From Archangium primigenium (lineage in GTDB: Bacteria > Myxococcota > Myxococcia > Myxococcales > Myxococcaceae), in assembly GCF_016904885.1 (NCBI RefSeq), contig NZ_JADWYI010000001.1, positions 4,588,001 to 4,652,000 of the forward strand: a stretch of 64,000 nucleotides of DNA, read 5' to 3'. Below, one piece after another: positions 37,301 through 44,767 of this stretch. Position numbers and translations under genes: made by a program. Each line of letters begins with the position of its first letter. The first letter of the stretch is position 1. The notes below the pieces were generated by a model. The model did not search any database. It saw only the letters and a list, made by a program, of their open reading frames with translations, and was not told where the DNA came from.

Positions 37301-39886
37301 GCTGACGGCGTTCTTCTTCTGCGCCTTGGCGTCCTGCGCGTTTTCCTGGGCGACGGCCTGCTGCAGATGGGACTCCCATGCGTGCTGTACGGCCTTCTCC
37401 CGCTGCTGGCTGGCCTCCTGGGCGTTGGTCTCGGCGAGCTGTTGCTGTTCGAGCGCCTTGTGGGCATTGGCGCTGGCCGCCCGGGCCTGTAGCAGCGCCA
37501 GCACCGTGAGGAGCACGAGGGCGATGACCACCGTACACGCCATCGAGGAGCGCCGGGTGCGGAGCACACGCCGTCGCCGCGCACTGGCCCGGAGGAAGCC
37601 GCTCTCCACGGCGTTGAAGCCCAGGGCGGCATCGGGCCGGTCCTCGGGCGACACCGTGGACAGGGCCAGGGGTTCATCGGTGCGGCGCAGGGCGGCGGGC
37701 GCGAGGCCCAGTTGCGCCATGCGTCCATCCGCCCACAGGAAGTCATGACTCTGGCGATGGCGCTGCCACTCGGCCGCGGCATGGGACACACGCCGCAGCA
37801 ACAGCAACTCACGGCTCGAGTGGCGGGCCCAATCGTGGAGCCGTGGCCAGGCGGACAGGAGGGCGTCGTGGGCGGGCTCGACGCACGGGCCGCCATCGTC
37901 GCTGGCCACGATCAGGCGGCAGCCTTCCAGCGTGCTCAGGACCCGACGGACGCGCTCATTCTCCTCGGCATGGCCGTAATCCAGCTCGGCGCGCGGGACC
38001 CGGCGGCGCGCCAGCTCTCCTCCCTCCAGGGACACCATGCGCAGCAGCACGTTGCGCAGGGTGTGTTGGAAGGCGGGGAGCTCTCCCGGGCGGAGCGCCG
38101 GCAGGGGGGCTTGTTCGGCGGATGCGAGCGGGGGCGTCCCGGAGAAGATGAGCTCCGCCCGGCGCTGGAGCGCGCCCGCGATGCCGCCCCCAATCCGGCG
38201 GTAGTCCTCGAAGGTCAGGGTGCGATCACTCCGGCCGCTCGCGAGGTAGCCATCGAACAGCTCGCTGAGCGCCACGGAGAGCAAGGGCAGCGCTCCGGGC
38301 ATCTGCTCGACGTCATCCAGCAGGTGCTCGACGAGCCCGGGCTCGAAGAAGAGGACACAGGCCTCCGCGGGCTTCTCGATACAGAGGCGCAGCTCGTCCC
38401 GGTTCATGGGAGGCAGGGGGCGCCGGTTCGCGTGCCATTGCTCGGAGGACAGGCCCGAGGGTCGCATCAGGGAGAGGAAATGGGGCTCGAAGTCCGAGCG
38501 GAGCAGCCACAGCAGGCGCAGCCGGGGATGGGCGAGCTGGAGCAGGCCACTCAGGGCCCGGAGGAAGGCCTGACGCTGGGCGTCGTCGGGGCAGGTGGTG
38601 ACGAGCTCCTCGAGGGGATCGACGACGAGAAGAAGCGAGAGGTCGCCGTGGTGGATGAGGAAGGCGCGGACGCACTCGGCGGCGGCGTGGGGCTGGGTGA
38701 GGAGGTTCGCGGCCGAGGGGGAAGGCTGCCCGGGCCGCAGCGAGGCGAGCCAGGCGGCCAGCGCGGCGAGGGGCTGGGTGCTCGGTCGCAGGGAGGGGGG
38801 AACCCTCCACGCCGGGTCGTCGCTCAATCGGGGCAGCAGCGCCGCGTGGACCGTGCTGGACTTGCCGATGCCGGAAGGGCCGCACAGCACCAGGAGGGGA
38901 CGGGCGCGCAGGTGCTCCATCAGCGCATCGACGAAGCGCTCGCGGCCGAAGAAGAGGTGGCGGTGGGCCGAGGAGAAGGGACGCAGGCCCAGGTAGGGGT
39001 TGGAGCGTCGGGAGAGAGGCGCCGCCAGGGGCAGGGCGGGGAAGGCCTCCGCGAGGAGGAAGAGGAACTCGCCACTGTCGTGCCAGTCCAGGGGCCAGAG
39101 CGCGGGGGTCTGCTGTCCATACGCGGGCAGCAGCTCGACCAGCCTGTCGCGCAGGAAGGTCGAGAGCTCGGAGGCGGTTAGCAGGCCGTCCTGATTGGTG
39201 TCCGCGGGGGAGGGGAATTGGAGGGCTTGAAGCAACGCCAGCGCGAAGGGTGAGTGGCGCCCGTCCCCGAGCGACTCCTGGGAGGGTTTGGACAGGAGTC
39301 TGTCGGAGGCCAGCTCATCGTGCGCGGTGGAGAGCAGGAGCTGAAAGGAGCGGCGGGAGGAGAAGTGCCGGAAGCGCTCGAGGAAGAGGGGCGCGGGAGC
39401 GTCGGGGGCGCGCAGATCGCGTGACGTGGAGTGGGGGAAGGCACCCGCGAAACAGCAGTCCAGGATGAGCAGCAGATGGCGGCAGGGCAGCTCGCGCAGC
39501 GCCTGGCGGAGCGACGCCATGGGCCAGTAGGAGGAGGGGTCCTCGCGGCGGGCGTCGGCGGGCAGCAGGAAGCCGGCGATGCGGTGCTCGTCATCGGTGT
39601 GCGCCAGCCCGTGCCCCGCGAAGTAGATGAGCAGCCTATCTGGAGGCGGCTGAAGCGAGGGAAGGTCCCGGGTCAGAAGCTCGGTGAGGGCGGCGAGGGA
39701 GGCGGCCTCATCGAGCAGGCGCATCACCTCGAATCCTTGGCCCTCCAACGTCGCCGCGACGGCCTCGGCATCCCGGACGGCATTGAAGAGTGGAGGAATG
39801 CCGTGGGTGTAGGTGTTGACACCAATGACAATGGCCAGACCCCGCTCGAAGTCCGGCGGGACGCTGCTGAAATCGGAGCATCGCAT
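34391..39886 (-). CDS. Caspase/STAND-NTPase/coiled-coil/WD40 giant protein
   Basis: About 1831 residues. A caspase-like peptidase (C14) is N-terminal, with GLAIVIGVNTYTHG, catalytic His92 in YFAGHG and Cys144/145 in ILDCCFAGAF. An EF-hand-like loop, DTNQDGLLTASE, spans 229-240. A STAND NTPase follows, with P-loop GPSGIGKSS at 336-344 and Walker B LLLVVDPLEEL. A membrane segment (CTVVIALVLLTVLALL) leads to a long coiled coil of AxxNAxEA heptads. The C-terminal 700 residues are about 14 WD40 repeats of the FSPDGSxILTASxDGTARLW type. It would sense something with the propeller and activate a protease at the membrane. ATG 39886 is preferred; ATGs at 39955 and 39964 are also in frame. Confidence 0.88.
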   Translation of the reverse strand: MRCSDFSSVPPDFERGLAIVIGVNTYTHGIPPLFNAVRDAEAVAATLEGQGFEVMRLLDEAASLAALTELLTRDLPSLQPPPDRLLIYFAGHGLAHTDDEHRIAGFLLPADARREDPSSYWPMASLRQALRELPCRHLLLILDCCFAGAFPHSTSRDLRAPDAPAPLFLERFRHFSSRRSFQLLLSTAHDELASDRLLSKPSQESLGDGRHSPFALALLQALQFPSPADTNQDGLLTASELSTFLRDRLVELLPAYGQQTPALWPLDWHDSGEFLFLLAEAFPALPLAAPLSRRSNPYLGLRPFSSAHRHLFFGRERFVDALMEHLRARPLLVLCGPSGIGKSSTVHAALLPRLSDDPAWRVPPSLRPSTQPLAALAAWLASLRPGQPSPSAANLLTQPHAAAECVRAFLIHHGDLSLLLVVDPLEELVTTCPDDAQRQAFLRALSGLLQLAHPRLRLLWLLRSDFEPHFLSLMRPSGLSSEQWHANRRPLPPMNRDELRLCIEKPAEACVLFFEPGLVEHLLDDVEQMPGALPLLSVALSELFDGYLASGRSDRTLTFEDYRRIGGGIAGALQRRAELIFSGTPPLASAEQAPLPALRPGELPAFQHTLRNVLLRMVSLEGGELARRRVPRAELDYGHAEENERVRRVLSTLEGCRLIVASDDGGPCVEPAHDALLSAWPRLHDWARHSSRELLLLRRVSHAAAEWQRHRQSHDFLWADGRMAQLGLAPAALRRTDEPLALSTVSPEDRPDAALGFNAVESGFLRASARRRRVLRTRRSSMACTVVIALVLLTVLALLQARAASANAHKALEQQQLAETNAQEASQQREKAVQHAWESHLQQAVAQENAQDAKAQKKNAVSNYEEAQRQRRSAEHNAREALEKQRLAEANAQESRLQKQRAEENAREARRQREAAEHNAQEAAAQQRIAEANAQEALAQKSASEAYAQEAGRQQEMAEVNAKEAQRQQEAATANAKEARQQQEAAELNFQEAQAQQWLAMTNAQEAQRLREAAEANARRALEQQDLATTNAEEARRQARLVGINLQLSNAKVLLDKSPTQAMLVLREIKTVDGASDKEWLQSASQISQRLISNAIFSGHTSSVEGISYSPDGSHILTSSADGTARLWRADGEGEPRILTGHEDAVSFATFSPNGSRILTASYDGTARLWDAQKEHVPAIVLKGPDFNKNDPVPLTAATFSPDSALILIANAYGSVYLWRTSAPDQPPLRLGGHEDQVNVALFSTDGLRILTASNDGTARVWNLNGDILDRLDHKDEFNSDEAVNCATFSPDGKSVLTGSSSLSYPTTHSVRLWTLGVAEPRVFKGHSADVNSVAFSQDGHSFLTASSDNTARLWNSEGQDPPRVLSGHSNWVTSATFSPDGSFILTSSADGTARLWRTDGMEQPLILHGHTDWVSTARFSPDGSSILTASEDRTARLWRLRGAGTPFFSTPADSNMPPALSPNGSEILTAASDGTLHLFSLDGSGQRLESFSGHLGWTVNSATFNRDGSLALSASDDGTARLWQVGDTKHPPRVLQTNNEMTSALFSPDGALVLTLEDKNARLWHTYSPDTNPRRLKGHKDSINLATFSPDGKKLLTGSDDETVLLWNLEKNEAPRPLRGHTGTATSASFSPDGSLILVASNDGVAQLWRTSEPERAPRLFAGYTNVLNSAEFSPAGTSVVIAASEGIASVRPMYGTGPSLDLKGHKSAVASATFTPDGDHVLTVSDDGSARLWPMKSQSLPLVFQHEEKLEFTTALHALITPDGSRVITVCGEGLVRVWYLKPEPLREYFQTATTACLSSLEREQYLLEEPDIARKKYKECEESHGRTL

Positions 39887-39974
39887 CGGCGGACACAACA
39901 GGGCGGATTCCACCGAGAATCCACGTTTGATAGGCGCCTGCGTTCTCGCTCGCATGGAAAGCAACCCGCCAGGA

Positions 39975-40022
39975 AGGGTCCCTACCGGAGCTGGCTCGTG
40001 GGCCCGTTCCGGTAGGGACCCT
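39975..40022. terminator. Perfect 15-bp-arm stem-loop
   Basis: AGGGTCCCTACCGGA at 39975-39989 pairs perfectly with 40008-40022 around an 18-nt loop. It lies just after the stop of the leftward repeat-lipoprotein gene (40028) and before the caspase-STAND gene. It is likely a terminator or transcript-end structure; no T-tract follows on the minus strand. Confidence 0.6.
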
Positions 40023-40027
40023 CAATC

Positions 40028-43000
40028 CTACGGCGCCAGAACTTCAGCGGCCTCGACCAGGCGCGCCATCACACGTTCGCTGTTGGTACTCGGGGAGGGA
40101 TTGGAGCGGCGGTAGACGACGAGCGAGGTTTCTCCCCCCATGGAGGTCACCACGGGCTCTCGTTCATTCTCCGGCGCGGTGGCGATGGGGAAGCCGTTGG
40201 TATCGACCACCTTGCCCAGCTCGTTGACCCGCGCGCCATAGATGTCGGAGAACCCGGTACCCCCGCGGTAGTCCTGCCATACCACCAGGAAGTTCGCACC
40301 ATCATAAGCGACGACGGGAGCGCTCTGTGTGCTGATGGCAGCGGAGATGGAGATGCCACTGGCGTCGAGCACCGTGCCGCCGCTGCTCACCCGCGCACCG
40401 TAGATGTCGGAACCCGTGCTGCTACGAGCTTCCTCCCAGGCTACCAGGAAATACAAGCCGTTGTGCGTGATTGAGGGATAGCCCTTGCCACTGGTGGTCG
40501 TGGCAATGGGAATGCCGTTGGCATCGAGCACCGTGCCGCTACTGCTCACCCGCGCACCGTAGATGGCGCCGCTGCCAATGCGGTAGTCAAGCCATGCAAC
40601 CAGGAAGTTCGTCCCGTTGAAGGCCACCACGGGATTGTGCTGATCATTGGAGGCGGTGGAAATGGAGATGCTGTTGGTGTCGAGTACGGCGCCGTTACTG
40701 CTCACCCGCGCACCGCGGATGTCATTATTCGTGTTGCTGTTATACTCCCTCCACACAACCAGGAAGTTCGCCCCATCGTATGCGACGGTGGGATCGTATT
40801 GCGAGGTCGCATCAGAGGAGATGGGAATACCCGTGGTGTCGAGCACCATGCCGTCGCTGCTCACCCGTGCGCCGTAGATGTCGTAACTCGTGTTGCTGCG
40901 GTACTCGCACCACACGATCAGATAGCTTGTCCCGCCATAAGCAACCTTGGGATTGAACCTGGAGTAACCGCTGGTTGCCAGGGGGATGCCGCTGGTGTCG
41001 AGCACCGTACCCATTTCGTTGACCCGTGCGCCATAAAGCGCGGAATTGCCGTGGCGTGTGTCGTGCCAGACGACCAGATAGTTCGTTCCATCGCTGGCGA
41101 CGGTCGGGGTATATTGGCCGTTCCCGGATTTCGAAATGGAAATATCACTGGTGTCGAGCACCGTGCCAGCGCTGCTCACTCGCGCCCCATAGATGTTTGG
41201 ACCGTTGATATAGCTATAATCATGCCAGACAACCAGAGAACTCGTCCCGTCGCTGGCAAGGGCAGGTTCGTGCGCACTGCTTGAAGCCGTGGAGACGAGG
41301 ATGCCATTGGTGTCAAGCACTGCCCCGACACTATTCACGCGAGCGCCGTAGATGTCGTAGCTGCGGGTGTCTTGCCAGACCACCAGGAAGTTTGTCCCCT
41401 CCTTCGCCAGTGCGGGAGCCATCTGGTGATTGGTTGCAGTGGAAATAGGAATTCCGCTGGGGTTGCGCACCACTCCCGTACTGCTCACCCGAGCGCCGTA
41501 GATGTCGTAGTTCGTACCGCTGCGATAGTCCTGCCACACCACAAGGAATTCCGTCCCACTGTAGGCCACCGCAGGGGACTCCTGACGGTTGACGGCAGTG
41601 GAGATCAGGATGCCGTTAGGATTCAGCACGGAGCCGGTGTTGCTGACGCGAGCCCCATAGATGTCCTCGGTTCCACCGCTGCGAGTGTCTTGCCAGACCA
41701 CCAAGGAGTTTGTCCCATTGCTGGCCACAGCGGGTTTCGTCTGGTGATTGACGTAGGTGGAAATGGGAATTCCACTGGAGTCGAGCACGATGCCCGCGTT
41801 ACTCACCCGGGCTGCGTAGATGTCGTGGCCGCCGTTGCGATAGTCCTGCCAGACGACCAGGAAGTTCGTTCCATCGTGGGTTACGGCGGGTTCCGTCTGG
41901 CTATTGGTGGCGCTGGAGATGGGGATTCCGTTGGTATCGAGTACGATACCCGCGTTACTCACCCGGGCTCCGTAGATGTCATAGCCGCCGTTGCGGTAGT
42001 CCTGCCAGACGACCAGGAAGTTCGTTCCATCGTGGGTCACGACGGGAAAGGACTGCTCATTGAGGGCGTTGGAGACGCGAATGCCTGTGGCATCGAGCAC
42101 GACTCCGCTATTGCTCACCCGAGCGCCATAGATGTCATAGTTGTTGCTGCGGTAGTCGTGCCAGACAACCAGGAAATTTTTCCCATTGTGGGCAATCGCA
42201 GGCGAACTCTGGCTATTGTCCGCGGGACCATACACCGGGTCGTCCATGCCAATCTCGGGTGAGACGATGGGATCAAGCACGGCGGGGTAGCTTGACCCCT
42301 CCACCACGCTCGCCGACACGCTCAACACGATGCGGTCGACCTCGAAACGGGCGGGCACGGCGGTACGTTGTCCCGCGGCGTCCACCCAGGTGCCATGGCC
42401 GTAGCGCACGCCCAGGCCGGTACTCCCACTGGCGAAGTGCAACCCCTGGGCTGTCTCTCCGAGGAAACGCCCGTGCTTCACTGGCACCTGAACCTCGAGG
42501 TCCCCTGCTCCCAGGGGCTTCTGCTCGAAGCTCCAGCTCTGCTCCACTCCGTCCTTGCCGTTGCGGAAGTGTTCCGCCACCGCGCTCCGGGCGAGGAGCA
42601 AGCTCCCAAGCTCCTGCACCTGACCCGTCGCTTCGTGGCTCGACAGCGGCGTGCCTCCCCGGTTCACCTGGGCGGTACCGAAGCGGACGGGCTCTCCCTC
42701 CAGATGCGCCTCATGGAGGGGGGCTTCCGGCTCCCGAGCCCGCGATTCGTCCCGAGCAAGCCGTGTAGCCTCGGACCGCTCGGACGTGCTCCGTGGGTAG
42801 TGGTAGGGGGTGACGCTGAAGCCGTTGGCCTCCACTCGCACGGCATAGGTGCTGTGCCCGCCCTCCCAGGCCGAGCCTTCTGGCCGGAAGGCGAAGTGCA
42901 CTTGATCCATGACCTTCTGTACGTCGAAAGGGGCCTTCTGCTGCCCGGAGTCCGCGGGGGCTTCGTTGGGCGAGGAAGGTGCGCGCTCTTCCTGGGCACA

Positions 43001-43063
43001 GCCAGAAAGCAGCCAGACCGCGAGAACGCCCGCGGCCCATCGGATGCGTGAATAGGCAATCAT
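40028..43063 (-). CDS. Large repeat-containing surface lipoprotein
   Basis: About 1011 residues, with lipoprotein signal WAAGVLAVWLLSGC (Cys about 22), a Pro/Ser linker and a 230-residue N-terminal region. About 14 tandem units of roughly 50 residues follow, each of the form PAVAxDGTNFLVVWQDYR-xxYDIYGARVSxxGxVLD and xxGIPISTA. The WxD and YGAR positions are the most constant. The units look like beta-propeller or beta-solenoid blades. It is probably exposed on the outer membrane and may bind surfaces or polysaccharides; the function is not known. ATG 43063 is used; an in-frame ATG at 43102 precedes it. DNA-level repeats here may recombine. Confidence 0.75.
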   Translation of the reverse strand: MIAYSRIRWAAGVLAVWLLSGCAQEERAPSSPNEAPADSGQQKAPFDVQKVMDQVHFAFRPEGSAWEGGHSTYAVRVEANGFSVTPYHYPRSTSERSEATRLARDESRAREPEAPLHEAHLEGEPVRFGTAQVNRGGTPLSSHEATGQVQELGSLLLARSAVAEHFRNGKDGVEQSWSFEQKPLGAGDLEVQVPVKHGRFLGETAQGLHFASGSTGLGVRYGHGTWVDAAGQRTAVPARFEVDRIVLSVSASVVEGSSYPAVLDPIVSPEIGMDDPVYGPADNSQSSPAIAHNGKNFLVVWHDYRSNNYDIYGARVSNSGVVLDATGIRVSNALNEQSFPVVTHDGTNFLVVWQDYRNGGYDIYGARVSNAGIVLDTNGIPISSATNSQTEPAVTHDGTNFLVVWQDYRNGGHDIYAARVSNAGIVLDSSGIPISTYVNHQTKPAVASNGTNSLVVWQDTRSGGTEDIYGARVSNTGSVLNPNGILISTAVNRQESPAVAYSGTEFLVVWQDYRSGTNYDIYGARVSSTGVVRNPSGIPISTATNHQMAPALAKEGTNFLVVWQDTRSYDIYGARVNSVGAVLDTNGILVSTASSSAHEPALASDGTSSLVVWHDYSYINGPNIYGARVSSAGTVLDTSDISISKSGNGQYTPTVASDGTNYLVVWHDTRHGNSALYGARVNEMGTVLDTSGIPLATSGYSRFNPKVAYGGTSYLIVWCEYRSNTSYDIYGARVSSDGMVLDTTGIPISSDATSQYDPTVAYDGANFLVVWREYNSNTNNDIRGARVSSNGAVLDTNSISISTASNDQHNPVVAFNGTNFLVAWLDYRIGSGAIYGARVSSSGTVLDANGIPIATTTSGKGYPSITHNGLYFLVAWEEARSSTGSDIYGARVSSGGTVLDASGISISAAISTQSAPVVAYDGANFLVVWQDYRGGTGFSDIYGARVNELGKVVDTNGFPIATAPENEREPVVTSMGGETSLVVYRRSNPSPSTNSERVMARLVEAAEVLAP

Positions 43064-43243
43064 TGTCGTTGAAAACTCCGTACCAGGATGTCTGTTCACC
43101 ACGACAAGAGGGGAGTTGCCCCCCCGCTCCCCCCCCTGTCGCAGGGCTGGGTGAACTCAGCCACGGTGATGACCAGCAAACATCGAGCCAGCGCCTTGGA
43201 CGGGTTTCTCTAGAGGGAAGAATGCCCTGCTGCCTCCTGTGGC

Positions 43244-43261
43244 CTGGTCGGATTCGACCAG
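43244..43261 (-). terminator. Hairpin after the response-regulator gene
   Basis: CTGGTCG (43244-43250) pairs with CGACCAG (43255-43261) around GATT, 43 nt downstream of the leftward regulator's stop codon. It is a plausible end of the five-gene operon, although there is no T-tract. Confidence 0.4.
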
Positions 43262-43303
43262 CGGCTGCGAGGTGAACGGTCTGATCCGTCCACGGGCAGC
43301 GGG

Positions 43304-44767
43304 TCAGGCCTCCGCCGGGCCCCCGTCCTCGTCTTCCTCCACGTCGGCATTGACGCGATTCTTCAGGAAGCGCTCGACGGCCTTGCGGCTCCATCCCAGT
43401 TTCTTGCCGGCCTCCGTCTTGTTGCCCCGCGCCTGCTTCATGGCCTCCAGCACGAGGGCCCTGGTGAGGACATGGCTTCGGTCCTGGTCGGGCAGGGGAA
43501 GGGCGAGGAGTTGCCGGGCCATCTGGCCCAGCACGTCCTCCAACGCATCCCCCCGGGTCTCGGAGGGAACACAACGCGCCAGCGTCTCGGCGTCGATGCG
43601 CTCGGAGTCGGCGAGGATGGCCAGCCGGTAGATGGCATTGCGCAGCTCGCGGATATTGCCTGGCCAGGGACGCTGACAGAGTTGCTCGATGGCCTGCTGC
43701 GTGAAATGCAGTGGCTTGCGGTGACTGGCGGCGAAATGTTGGACGAGCGCCGGGATGTCCTCCCGGTGCTCCGAGAGGGACGGAACGCGGACGATCAGCA
43801 CGTTGAGCCGGTGGAAGAGATCCTCGCGGAACAACCCCTGCCGGACGCGCTCCTGGAGGTCCACGTGGGTGGCGGCGACGATGCGGCCTCGGAAGACCTG
43901 CTCGCGGGCGGTGGGCCCGACGGGCCTGAAGCGCCGGGTCTCCAACACGCGCAGCAGCTTGGTCTGGAGGATGGGGGTGAGCTCGGCGACCTCATCCAGG
44001 AAGAGGGTGCCGCGCCGGACCAATGAGAAGTACCCATCCTGGTCCCGCGTCGCGTCGGTGAAAGCACCCCGGACGTGACCGAAGAGCTGATCCTCGACCA
44101 GGGTCTCGGCGAGTGCGCCGCAGTTGATGTCGAAGAGGGGCTCGGAGGGGTGGGGACCGAGTTTGTGGAGGCCCTGGGCCACCAGCTCCTTGCCGGAGCC
44201 TGTCGGCCCCAGTATGAGGACGGGCACGGGCTCCTGGATGTCGGCCGTGGCGATCCGCTGCAGCAGGGCGCGCAGGTTCTGCATGGCCACCGAGGTGCCA
44301 ATGAGTCCCAGGTTCGAGTCGGGGGCGCCTCGGGCCCGCAGGTCCAGCAGCTCCTGATTCAGCTCGAGCTTGTGGCGCAGCTCCTTGAGGATGAGGGGGA
44401 CCCGCTGCTCGAGCTCCGTCTTGAGTACGTAGTCCTCGGCCCCCAGCTTCATGGCCTCGCGGATCTCGCTGGGCTGGCTGTGGCTGCTCACCACGATGGG
44501 CACGGTCTGGTAGCGGCCGCGGATCTCCTGGATGAGCGTGAAGCCCTCCCGGTTGCGCATGTCCGCGGAGAGCTGGAGGTCGATGAAGGCGACGTCGAGC
44601 ACGGCCTCCTGGAGGATCTGCCGGGCCTCGGCCAGACTGCTGGCGCGGTAGAGCTCGATGTGCCCGAGGGGTTGCAGGACGCTGGACAGACTCCTCAGCG
44701 CCATCCTTTCGTCATCGACCAGGAGGACCTTGAGAAGCCGTTGTTCGTTCGCATCGTCTGGGATCAT
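43304..44767 (-). CDS. NtrC-type response regulator with altered GAFTGA loop
   Basis: A 487-residue regulator. The receiver domain has VLLVDDE and phospho-acceptor Asp63 (AFIDLQ), with Lys in DYVLKTE. The AAA+ domain has Walker A GPTGSGKE near 190 and Walker B GTLFLDEVAEL. The C-terminal Fis-type HTH is KTEAGKKLGWSRKAVERFLKN. The sigma54-contact loop at 234-239 reads GAFTDA instead of GAFTGA, which in studied family members impairs sigma54 activation. It may work with another polymerase form or differently. It overlaps the histidine kinase stop by ATGA, so the pair is one two-component system. It is last in a leftward operon with the protease-fold genes. Confidence 0.92.
   Translation of the reverse strand: MIPDDANEQRLLKVLLVDDERMALRSLSSVLQPLGHIELYRASSLAEARQILQEAVLDVAFIDLQLSADMRNREGFTLIQEIRGRYQTVPIVVSSHSQPSEIREAMKLGAEDYVLKTELEQRVPLILKELRHKLELNQELLDLRARGAPDSNLGLIGTSVAMQNLRALLQRIATADIQEPVPVLILGPTGSGKELVAQGLHKLGPHPSEPLFDINCGALAETLVEDQLFGHVRGAFTDATRDQDGYFSLVRRGTLFLDEVAELTPILQTKLLRVLETRRFRPVGPTAREQVFRGRIVAATHVDLQERVRQGLFREDLFHRLNVLIVRVPSLSEHREDIPALVQHFAASHRKPLHFTQQAIEQLCQRPWPGNIRELRNAIYRLAILADSERIDAETLARCVPSETRGDALEDVLGQMARQLLALPLPDQDRSHVLTRALVLEAMKQARGNKTEAGKKLGWSRKAVERFLKNRVNADVEEDEDGGPAEA

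Noticed and set aside
34700-43000. CRISPR-like repeated DNA
   Set aside because: The repeats are in frame and encode WD40 units, coiled-coil heptads and lipoprotein blades; there are no uniform spacers.
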